The notes under the pieces: generated by a model | What the model saw: the letters and a program-made list of their open reading frames with translations, nothing else | Told to the model about the DNA's origin: nothing | Databases searched by the model: none | Program-made: the position numbers and the translations under genes | Shown: piece by piece, positions 1 to 5,512 of the stretch | Position numbering within the stretch: the stretch's first letter is position 1 | Layout: each line of letters opens with the position of its first letter | Origin: an uncultured Solobacterium sp. | Lineage (GTDB): Bacteria; Bacillota_I; Bacilli_A; Erysipelotrichales; Erysipelotrichaceae | Direction of reading: 5' to 3' | NCBI GenBank assembly: GCA_938039295.1 | Contig: CALHUY010000001.1 | Span: forward strand, 1 to 9,339 | DNA length: 9,339 nucleotides

Positions 1-271
1 AGCTGGTTTAAATATGTCTTATGTTTTAAAAACTACAGTTTTTGTAAAGAACATGGAAGAGTTTGCGGCAATGAATGAAGTGTATACTCGTTTCTTCCAA
101 AAACCATTCCCGGCAAGAAGCGCTGTTGCAGTAAAAGACATTGCCCTTAATGCGAAGATTGAAATTGAAGCATTCGCAATGGATACACGAGCACTCGAAG
201 TTTTATGTGCTGATGATGGATGTCACACATGTAATGATTATTGTTGTGAAACAAAGTTAGATATTCAATAA
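1..271 (+). CDS. ridA: RidA family enamine/imine deaminase, C-terminal part (5' truncated by window edge)
   Basis: The reading frame is open from base 2 and enters from outside the window; the ATG at 14 is internal, because the residues before it (A-G-L-N) continue the family pattern. RidA proteins hydrolyse reactive enamine/imine intermediates such as those made by PLP-dependent dehydratases, and act as cytosolic trimers. Family marks visible are KTTVFVKNM, FAAMNEVY, the PARS motif carrying the conserved active-site Arg, and IEIEAFA, where most members end. About 70 N-terminal residues are missing, judged from the usual length near 125. After IEIEAFA this protein continues for about 30 residues, with five Cys spaced C-x4-C-x2-C-x3-CC (codons 206-247). 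That tail is not part of the RidA fold I know and could bind metal or be redox active (inference). A terminator starts at the stop codon, so this gene ends its transcript. Confidence 0.88.
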   Translation, partial: AGLNMSYVLKTTVFVKNMEEFAAMNEVYTRFFQKPFPARSAVAVKDIALNAKIEIEAFAMDTRALEVLCADDGCHTCNDYCCETKLDIQ

Positions 272-289
272 GACCTTAGGGTCTTTTTT
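270..289 (+). terminator. Intrinsic terminator of ridA
   Basis: Inverted repeat AAGACC (270-275) / GGTCTT (280-285) with a TTAG loop, running into six T (284-289). The 5' arm starts on the last two bases of the TAA stop codon (269-271). Confidence 0.85.
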
Positions 290-299
290 GTTTGAACTA

Positions 300-308
300 T
301 GTTATGAT
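300..308 (+). promoter_or_regulatory. Extended -10 promoter of the YitT-family gene
   Basis: TGTTATGAT gives TG (300-301), one base, then TATGAT (303-308). No good -35 lies 16-18 bases upstream; that stretch is inside the preceding terminator. The predicted start near 315 would give a leader of about 25 bases containing the GGAG ribosome site at 325-328. Confidence 0.5.
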
Positions 309-339
309 ATTGCTTGTACGTAGTGGAGATTAATTTCTT

Positions 340-1218
340 ATGTCTATTCATAAACTAAACATCACTTTTACAAAGAAAGATATTCAATATATTATTACCA
401 TCGCATTTTCTGCACTTGTATACGCGTTTGGAATTGAATCCTTTGTAAGTTCAGGTAACTTATTCCCAGGCGGATTTGCTGGTATATCACGACTTGTTGT
501 AATGCTAATAGAAAGGCAAATAGGTCTAGTAATTCCATTTGGTGTAATCTATTGGATTATGAACTTTACAGTTGTGCTATTTATCTGGAATCGCATTGGT
601 CACAAGTTTGTATTATATTCCATTCTTTGGTTTTCACTTAGTTCGTTATTCTCGATTATTATCAATGTTCCTATCGTTACACAGGATATGTTGTTGATCG
701 CTGTATTTGGTGGTCTGATTAACGGTTTTGCGATTGGACTTGCACTACGCTCTAATGCCAGTAGTGGAGGTACAGACTTTATTGCGATTGATTTATCAGT
801 CAGATTAAAGAGACCTACATGGAATTATCTGCTTGGTTTAAATGCATTTGTATTGATGCTTGCAGGTTTAGCATTTGGTTGGGATAAAGCGTTATACTCT
901 ATTATCTTCCAATATGTTTCTACACAGGTTGTAAATACAATGCATCAACGTTATAAGATAACGCGCGTACAAGTCATTACTGACCACGCAGATAAAGTAT
1001 GTGATGCTGTGTTTAGTACAGTACGTCATGGTATTACTCGAATTGAGGTGGAAGGTGCATTTAAACGACAACCACATACGATGTTGTTAATCACGGTCAA
1101 TAACTACCAATTACCAGAAGTTATTAGTTGTATTCGTAAAGCTGATGAACATGCATTTATGACATTGAATGCTGTTGAAAAGATTATTGGTAACTATTAT
1201 CAAAAACCTTTAGAGTGA
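340..1218 (+). CDS. YitT family membrane protein (DUF161 plus DUF2179)
   Basis: A 292-residue integral membrane protein of the YitT family, whose transported substrate or role is not established. Hydrophobic segments lie near residues 16-34, 62-82, 90-110, 116-136 and 162-180, with a weaker one near 184-198. The loop GLALRSNASSGGTDFIA (residues 133-149) is the family's characteristic conserved stretch. From about residue 205 the chain becomes soluble and matches the DUF2179 domain, including HGITRIEVEGAF (230-241) and a closing beta/alpha segment, presumably cytoplasmic. Length is typical. GGAG lies 11 bases before the ATG, a little long but acceptable. It appears monocistronic, with its own extended -10 promoter and a terminator built into its last codons, and it converges on trpS. 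Family assignment is firm; function is open. Confidence 0.9.
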   Translation: MSIHKLNITFTKKDIQYIITIAFSALVYAFGIESFVSSGNLFPGGFAGISRLVVMLIERQIGLVIPFGVIYWIMNFTVVLFIWNRIGHKFVLYSILWFSLSSLFSIIINVPIVTQDMLLIAVFGGLINGFAIGLALRSNASSGGTDFIAIDLSVRLKRPTWNYLLGLNAFVLMLAGLAFGWDKALYSIIFQYVSTQVVNTMHQRYKITRVQVITDHADKVCDAVFSTVRHGITRIEVEGAFKRQPHTMLLITVNNYQLPEVISCIRKADEHAFMTLNAVEKIIGNYYQKPLE

Positions 1219-1234
1219 GCAATCACTCTTTTTT
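1213..1234 (+). terminator. Intrinsic terminator of the YitT-family gene
   Basis: GAGTGA (1213-1218), GCAA loop of the stable GNRA type, TCACTC (1223-1228), then six T (1229-1234). The 5' arm encodes the final Glu codon and the TGA stop, so coding end and terminator share bases. Confidence 0.88.
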
Positions 1235-1241
1235 CATTTTT

Positions 1242-1277
1242 ATAAAGAAAGGATGTGTATCGTTTGATACACATCCT
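1242..1277 (-). terminator. Intrinsic terminator of trpS
   Basis: A perfect 12-base-pair inverted repeat, 1250-1261 with 1266-1277 and a 4-base loop, lies 5 bases beyond the trpS stop. On the - strand the stem is followed by TTCTTTAT, an imperfect but plausible U-tract. On the + strand no T-run follows, so it most likely serves trpS only. Confidence 0.75.
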
Positions 1278-1282
1278 ATGTA

Positions 1283-2272
1283 TTATAGAATTTCCATTCC
1301 AATTGCTTTTTGGACTTGGTTTAATTTCTCTTCTGCAAGTACTCTTGCTTTCTTTGCGCCGTTTGCCAATGTAGTTTCAATTAAATCACTGTTTAGGATT
1401 TCATTATAACGTGTTTGAATTTCTTCCAACTTGGCACATACTGCATCCGCAACTGCTTTTTTAAAGTCACCATAGCCTTTACCCTCAAATTCTTTCTCGA
1501 TATCCTCAAAAGAGCGTTCATTTGATAGGGAAGAGAGAATCTGCATTAAGTTTGCGATTCCAGGTTGATTTTCTGGATCGTAGTGCACTTTACCTAGACT
1601 ATCTGTAACTGCAGACATAACTTTCTTACGTGCAACCTTAAGGTCATCTAACAGATAGATACAACCTTTATTTGTTTCATCAGATTTAGACATCTTCTTC
1701 GTTGGATCGCTTAGTGACATAATTCTGGCACCTACTTTAGCAACTAGTGGTTCTGGTACTGTAAAGAGTTTGCCATAACGATTATTCATTCTTTCTGCGA
1801 CATCACGTGTTAATTCCACGTGTTGTTTCTGGTCTTCTCCAACAGGTACATAGTCAGGACTATAGAGTAGAATATCTGCAGCCATCAATGCAGGGTAAGT
1901 ATAAAGTCCACCAGAAAGGTTTTTTTCACCCTTAGCTTGTTTGTCTTTAAATTGTGTCATACGGTTTAATTCACCCATATATGTATGACAGCACATAATA
2001 AAGCCGAGTTGTGCATGTTCCTTTACGTCTGTTTGTAAGAAAATAGTAGCCTTATTTGGATCTAGTCCACATGCAAGGTATAGAGCTACACAATCTTTTA
2101 AGTTCTTTTGTAATTCCTGTGGGTCTTGTGGAACTGTTATGCAGTGTAGGTTTGCAATGAAGGCAAACATTTCATATTCATTCTGTGACTCCACAAAGTG
2201 TCTTAAAGCACCGATATAGTTTCCTAAGTGTAATTGACCAGTTGGTTTAATACCGCTTAACATTCTTTTCAT
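1283..2272 (-). CDS. trpS: Tryptophanyl-tRNA synthetase
   Basis: Cytosolic class I enzyme that joins tryptophan to tRNA-Trp using ATP. The 329-residue length is standard for the bacterial form. Visible marks are the HIGH-type site P-T-G-Q-L-H-L-G-N-Y (residues 10-19), the Trp-binding stretch MAADILLY with its conserved Asp (about D133), GEDQKQHVELTRD (145-157), and the KMSKS loop (193-197) that closes over ATP. AAGGAG (2286-2281) sits 8 bases before the ATG, so the start is secure. A Trp-type T-box leader with terminator/antiterminator precedes it, so expression should rise when tRNA-Trp is uncharged. The gene stands alone between the convergent YitT gene and the divergent ABC operon. Oddly, the protein contains no tryptophan; the Trp found in Bacillus-type enzymes just before the MGELNRMTQF helix appears replaced by FIM. 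Confidence 0.97.
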   Translation of the reverse strand: MKRMLSGIKPTGQLHLGNYIGALRHFVESQNEYEMFAFIANLHCITVPQDPQELQKNLKDCVALYLACGLDPNKATIFLQTDVKEHAQLGFIMCCHTYMGELNRMTQFKDKQAKGEKNLSGGLYTYPALMAADILLYSPDYVPVGEDQKQHVELTRDVAERMNNRYGKLFTVPEPLVAKVGARIMSLSDPTKKMSKSDETNKGCIYLLDDLKVARKKVMSAVTDSLGKVHYDPENQPGIANLMQILSSLSNERSFEDIEKEFEGKGYGDFKKAVADAVCAKLEEIQTRYNEILNSDLIETTLANGAKKARVLAEEKLNQVQKAIGMEIL

Positions 2273-2292
2273 AGTGAATTCTCCTTAAAATT

Positions 2293-2324
2293 AAAAACGT
2301 CTCTTCAATGTAATTGAAGGGACG
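2293..2324 (-). terminator. Regulated terminator of the trpS T-box
   Basis: On the - strand, CGTC, one mismatch, CTTCAAT, loop TAC, ATTGAAG, then GACG, followed by TTTTT (2297-2293). The 5' arm includes the CGTCCC used by the alternative antiterminator, the standard T-box switch arrangement. Confidence 0.88.
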
Positions 2325-2495
2325 CATGAGACGATATGCGCGGTACCACCCGACTTATCCAAAAGGATCACTTAATTTGGGATAACGGGCCACCGGTATT
2401 CTATTAACGGAACTCCAAACATACTTTGCTGAAATATCAGTTCACACCAAACACTGACTCTCTATGAAATCAACGCATAATCGCATTCCGAATAC
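2293..2495 (-). promoter_or_regulatory. T-box riboswitch (tRNA-Trp), trpS leader
   Basis: On the - strand the leader carries the T-box core GGGTGGTACCGCG (2351-2339). Upstream is a Stem I closed by CGGAA (2490-2486) / TTCCG (2412-2408), with an AGAGAG bulge, and an apical hairpin TCAGT (2457-2453) / ACTGA (2441-2437) whose loop holds the conserved GGTGTGA. The codon TGG at 2417-2415, just inside the Stem I base, is the likely specifier and fits tRNA-Trp. A further stem is TTATCC (2385-2380) / GGATAA (2360-2355). The antiterminator can form as GGG...CCC plus CGCAT...ATGCG around the TGGT bulge that binds the tRNA NCCA end. It competes with the terminator at 2324-2293 for CGTCCC. Element assignments are by eye; the class is secure. 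Confidence 0.95.
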
Positions 2496-2501
2496 ACGAT
2501 G

Positions 2502-2530
2502 ATTCTAACATAAAACCATATAATTGATAA
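2502..2530 (-). promoter_or_regulatory. Promoter of the T-box/trpS transcript
   Basis: On the - strand: TTATCA (2530-2525), 17-base spacer, TAGAAT (2507-2502), with an upstream TG one base away (2510-2509), making an extended -10. The predicted start near 2495 lies just ahead of Stem I, giving a leader of about 220 bases. Confidence 0.7.
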
Positions 2531-2548
2531 GTGCTTTTTAATCTGTAT

Positions 2549-2578
2549 TTGCGATAGGTATTTTTTACGTGGTATACT
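2549..2578 (+). promoter_or_regulatory. Promoter of the ABC transporter operon
   Basis: TTGCGA (2549-2554), 18-base spacer, TATACT (2573-2578), with TG at 2570-2571 forming an extended -10. It faces away from the trpS promoter, and only 18 bases separate the two -35 boxes. The leader to the ATG at 2647 would be about 60 bases, and I see no riboswitch-like structure in it. Confidence 0.6.
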
Positions 2579-2646
2579 CGTAAAGAAAGTATTATTTTTA
2601 TAAAGACAATAAATCTTTCATGCATGTTTAAAAGGGGGATTTCTAT

Positions 2647-3360
2647 ATGTTAGAAATAAGTAATTTAACAAAAAAATATAAGAAAGTAGCAGCTGTTGAT
2701 CAAATTAGTTTTACAGTACCTAGTGGTAAAGTTGGTATCTTATTAGGGCCTAATGGTGCTGGTAAGTCTACAACGATCAAGAGTATTGCAGGACTATTAC
2801 GCTATGAGGGTGAAATTAAGATTAATGGCTTACCATCAAAGTCAGTAGATGCAAAGAAGATATTTGCATATGTGCCAGAAATTCCCGCAATGTTTGGGGC
2901 GTTAACAGTGATGGAACATATTGAATATGTACGTCGTGCATATCATTCTCAAATTACAGATGATGAAGTGGAAGAGTTACTTACTCGCTTTGAAATGTCT
3001 GATAAGAAGGATAAGCTTGGAGATGAATTATCAAAAGGTATGATGCAGAAAGTAAGTATTATATGTGCATTATGCATTAAACCTGAAGTGATTTTATTTG
3101 ATGAGCCAATGGTAGGTCTAGATCCAGCAGCCATCAAAGAACTTAAAAAAGTTATCTTTGAAATGAAGGATAGAGGAGTAACCATACTGTTAAGTACACA
3201 TATGCTTGAAATGGTACAAGAGTTATGGGATACGCTATACATTATGGACCATGGGAAAGTGATTGGAACTTACGAAAATGATGGTACACAAAATCAAAAT
3301 ATTGAAGACTTGTTTTTTTCACTAACAGATAAAGAAGATGAGAAGGAGTCTGAAAAATGA
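2647..3360 (+). CDS. ABC transporter ATP-binding protein, EcsA-like
   Basis: A 237-residue ATPase subunit that should dimerise and drive the membrane protein encoded next. Walker A is GPNGAGKST (34-42), the signature is LSKGMMQK (128-135, in place of LSGGQ), Walker B is VILFDEP (148-154), the D-loop is GLDP (157-160), and the H-loop His is H185 in LLSTHMLEM. The Q-loop position reads YVPEIPAMFGALT, with Glu instead of Gln. That Glu and the SKGM signature both resemble Bacillus EcsA and its relatives, which places it in that exporter-like subgroup. The tail after about residue 215 is acidic and low in complexity. A GGGGG-containing ribosome site (2634-2638) lies 8 bases before the ATG. The stop overlaps the next start by 4 bases (ATGA), so the two are translationally coupled. 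The substrate is unknown. Confidence 0.92.
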   Translation: MLEISNLTKKYKKVAAVDQISFTVPSGKVGILLGPNGAGKSTTIKSIAGLLRYEGEIKINGLPSKSVDAKKIFAYVPEIPAMFGALTVMEHIEYVRRAYHSQITDDEVEELLTRFEMSDKKDKLGDELSKGMMQKVSIICALCIKPEVILFDEPMVGLDPAAIKELKKVIFEMKDRGVTILLSTHMLEMVQELWDTLYIMDHGKVIGTYENDGTQNQNIEDLFFSLTDKEDEKESEK

Positions 3361-4949
3361 ATTCCTTATTCTATTTACATAAACGAATATTATTGAATGG
3401 ATTTAAGCGTTCGATACGAAAGCCTGCTTTTGTGTTGATGTTAATTGCTTCGATTGCTTATTTTGCTTTGATAATATCTGGCTATAAGAGTTTTTTTCAA
3501 AAAATAGGTATTACGAATGCGTCTGAATATATCGTAATGTTCATGTTGTTACAACTGTATTTAGGTGTTCCAGGTCTCATTCAATACTTTAAGAGAAAAG
3601 GACTTATATTCCGCAAAGCAGATGTTCAATTTGTTTTCCAAGCACCAATCCATCCAAAATTAATTCTATTATTTAGTGGTCTTAGAAGTGTTGTTATTTC
3701 ATCAATCTTCTTTATTCTTTTATGTATCTTTGGATGTATTTTATATCCAAGTTATACGTTACAGTTTGTGCTATATGCAGTTATCTATCTAATTTTTGAT
3801 TTCTTTATTGAAATGAGTTTGGTTATCTTATGTTATGGGAATGAAACAATCCCAAATAATTTGATACGTTTTGTATCCTATATTTTGTATGTATTGTTGG
3901 GCGCATTGGCAATTGGATTCTTGTTAGTAGTATTAGATCATGGATTTAATATTTCAATTCTTGTAACGTATCTACAGTCTCCATTGATTAAGTTATTTCC
4001 ATTATTTGGTTGGAGTATTGGTTTGCTACAATGGATTTTCTATGGCTATCACTGGAGTAATGTTGTAGGTACTGTGTTATTTATAATTTCTGCACTAATA
4101 CTACCAATTCTTGCATATAAATCCAAATGTGAAGGAGCTTACTTTGAAGAGGCTGAACAATTCTCTGATGAGTACGAACAAGCAATAGAGAAAGCAAAAG
4201 TAGGTGATATCTCAATCGTAGGAGCCAAGCCTAAGAAGTACATGAAGTCTTCTATAAAATATAAAGGATATTATGCTAAGGCAATCTTCTATCGCCAATT
4301 ATTAGAATATAAAAAGAATCGACTCTTTATTTTCTCTGTTCGTTCATTCTTATTCTTAGTGGGTGGTATTATACTGTATTTCTTATCTCATGATATTGGT
4401 TTTATGAGAGATATCATGCATGTACGTTTATTTATAATTCCAATAATTATTACGTATTTCATTACATTTTTCGGAGTAATGCGTTCAAAATGGATGAAGG
4501 AATTACAGAACTACTATACATTCTTACTTCCTGATTCCAAGATTCAAAAGACATGGAATGCAACAAAAATTGAGCATATTAGAGCTTTTGTAGATACAAT
4601 GCTGATTGCGATTATTGGTGGTGCAGCTTTAGATTTATCACCTCTACATATACTTTTAACAGGATTAGTAGGTGTCAGTGTTAATGCGAGTCGTATTTAT
4701 ATTAATATGATGGTACAGACAATTATTTCACCTGCAATTGGTGATTTTAAGATATTTGTACAGTTTATCGATATGTTCCTAATGTTAATTAGTACAGCTG
4801 CTTCTGTATTTGTAGCAGTAGTATCCATGGTCTTCTTTAATAATACAGAAGCCGCATTCTTAGGCATGATAATTACTAGTTGTATGATGGCTATTATTGC
4901 ATTCTTCTTATCATCACTAGCGTTTGAAAAGATGGAAGTGGTTGAATAG
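3357..4949 (+). CDS. ABC transporter permease, putative ABC exporter family
   Basis: A 530-residue membrane protein and partner of the preceding ATPase. It has about 11-12 hydrophobic segments, near residues 23-43, 57-77, 103-130, 135-160, 168-193, 211-230, 236-253, 323-343, 356-374, 410-440, 468-494 and 499-523. A soluble, charged stretch (about 254-320, rich in Glu and Lys) divides it into halves of seven and five segments. The segment FRKADVQFVFQAPIHPKLIL (85-104) resembles the D-V-x-F-x-F-x-A-P-I pattern I associate with the 'putative ABC exporter' family, so I place it there rather than with the shorter EcsB proteins (medium confidence). AAGGAG (3343-3348), inside the ATPase gene, sits 8 bases before the ATG. 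No signal peptide or substrate-binding protein is encoded nearby, which fits export rather than import (inference). No GC-rich terminator follows. Confidence 0.85.
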   Translation: MNSLFYLHKRILLNGFKRSIRKPAFVLMLIASIAYFALIISGYKSFFQKIGITNASEYIVMFMLLQLYLGVPGLIQYFKRKGLIFRKADVQFVFQAPIHPKLILLFSGLRSVVISSIFFILLCIFGCILYPSYTLQFVLYAVIYLIFDFFIEMSLVILCYGNETIPNNLIRFVSYILYVLLGALAIGFLLVVLDHGFNISILVTYLQSPLIKLFPLFGWSIGLLQWIFYGYHWSNVVGTVLFIISALILPILAYKSKCEGAYFEEAEQFSDEYEQAIEKAKVGDISIVGAKPKKYMKSSIKYKGYYAKAIFYRQLLEYKKNRLFIFSVRSFLFLVGGIILYFLSHDIGFMRDIMHVRLFIIPIIITYFITFFGVMRSKWMKELQNYYTFLLPDSKIQKTWNATKIEHIRAFVDTMLIAIIGGAALDLSPLHILLTGLVGVSVNASRIYINMMVQTIISPAIGDFKIFVQFIDMFLMLISTAASVFVAVVSMVFFNNTEAAFLGMIITSCMMAIIAFFLSSLAFEKMEVVE

Positions 4950-5009
4950 GGAGTTTATAAAGATTTTATAAAATATAAATTTTGACCTATTTCTTTTCAA
5001 AATATAGCG

Positions 5010-5018
5010 TGATATAAT
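5010..5018 (+). promoter_or_regulatory. Extended -10 promoter of spx
   Basis: TGATATAAT: TG (5010-5011), one base, then consensus TATAAT (5013-5018). The base sequence 17 upstream (TTTCTT) is a poor -35. The predicted start near 5025 gives a leader of only about 14 bases, almost all of it the ribosome site. Confidence 0.7.
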
Positions 5019-5026
5019 CACTAAAC

Positions 5027-5032
5027 AGGAGG
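5027..5032 (+). promoter_or_regulatory. Ribosome binding site that decides the spx start
   Basis: A perfect AGGAGG abuts the ATG at 5033 (no spacing) but lies 6 bases before the ATG at 5039. This favours 5039, which also puts the redox Cys pair at the canonical positions 10 and 13. Confidence 0.85.
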
Positions 5033-5038
5033 ATGATT

Positions 5039-5485
5039 ATGATAGTTGTATACACATCTCCAGGATGTGCTAGTTGCCGTAAAGTAAAACAATGGTTAAA
5101 AGATCGTAATCTTCCATTTATAGAGAAGAACATCTTTAAGACATTGTTAAATGATAACGAAATAAAGCACCTATTGATGAGAAGTGAAAATGGTAGTGAT
5201 GATATCATCTCTAAGCGTTCTAAGATTATTCAAGAATCTAATGTTGATATCGATTCAATGAAGACGGATGAATTAATCACTTTTATCAAGCGTAATCCTA
5301 GTGTATTAAAACGCCCAATCATTTTGAGTGAGAATAACTTCCAAGTCGGCTATGACGAAGAAGAGATCGGTGTATTTGTACCGGTAGAGTTACGTCGTTT
5401 GGCAGATCATAGTTGTAATGAAACTTGCCCAAATTTCAAAGCTTGTCAAACAATGCAAACAGCATTTCATAAAGAAGTCCATTAG
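5039..5485 (+). CDS. spx: Spx family transcriptional regulator with cysteine-containing C-terminal tail
   Basis: Spx is an ArsC-fold protein that binds the RNA polymerase alpha C-terminal domain and reprograms transcription under thiol stress. Started at 5039, the protein has 148 residues and its landmarks fall exactly on Bacillus numbering: redox C10-x-x-C13 in TSPGCASC, G52 in the alpha-binding region, and R92 in the KRPI motif. ISKRSKIIQ and FQVGYDEEEI are also typical. Known Spx proteins are about 131 residues. This one carries an extra tail after about residue 120, with three more Cys at 126, 130 and 136 (C-x3-C-x5-C). It does not end in the usual short ClpXP-recognised C-terminus, so turnover may differ (inference). 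The gene has its own promoter and ends inside its terminator. An ArsC-like relative without regulatory function is the alternative, made unlikely by C10/C13, G52 and R92 together. Confidence 0.92.
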   Translation: MIVVYTSPGCASCRKVKQWLKDRNLPFIEKNIFKTLLNDNEIKHLLMRSENGSDDIISKRSKIIQESNVDIDSMKTDELITFIKRNPSVLKRPIILSENNFQVGYDEEEIGVFVPVELRRLADHSCNETCPNFKACQTMQTAFHKEVH

Positions 5486-5495
5486 GACTTCTTTT
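5472..5495 (+). terminator. Intrinsic terminator at the end of spx
   Basis: AAGAAGTCC (5472-5480), ATTA loop, GGACTTCTT (5485-5493), with a short T-run to 5495. The 5' arm encodes the last Spx residues, and the TAG stop (5483-5485) straddles loop and 3' arm. The U-tract is short (TTTT, then GTTGT), so some readthrough into mnmA is possible. Confidence 0.8.
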
Positions 5496-5499
5496 GTTG

Positions 5500-5505
5500 T
5501 ATAAT
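5500..5505 (+). promoter_or_regulatory. -10 box directly before mnmA
   Basis: A consensus TATAAT ends 7 bases before the mnmA ATG (5513). Initiation about 7 bases after the box would fall at 5511-5513, on or next to the start codon. The matching -35 position (GTCCAT, 5477-5482) is weak and lies within the spx terminator. A TG adjoins the box, but one base out of the extended -10 register. Confidence 0.5.
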
Positions 5506-5512
5506 AATCAGT

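Noticed and set aside
1215..1409. Short + strand open frame over the trpS 3' end
   Set aside because: It lies antisense to the conserved trpS gene, starts within a terminator hairpin and has no recognisable family or ribosome site.
2585..2646. Possible riboswitch or attenuator in the ABC operon leader
   Set aside because: About 60 AT-rich bases with no stable stem or terminator ahead of the start codon.
4954..4972. Perfect AT-only inverted repeat after the ABC permease gene, considered as its terminator
   Set aside because: An 8-pair stem of only A-T with no U-tract is too weak; it is likely chance in AT-rich DNA, so the operon's end is unassigned.
4982..4987. TTGACC as the -35 of spx
   Set aside because: It is 25 bases from the TATAAT, far too distant to act with it.
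5033..5038. Upstream ATG giving a 150-residue Spx starting M-I-M-I
   Set aside because: It directly abuts AGGAGG with no spacing, and it would move the redox Cys pair to 12/15 instead of 10/13.
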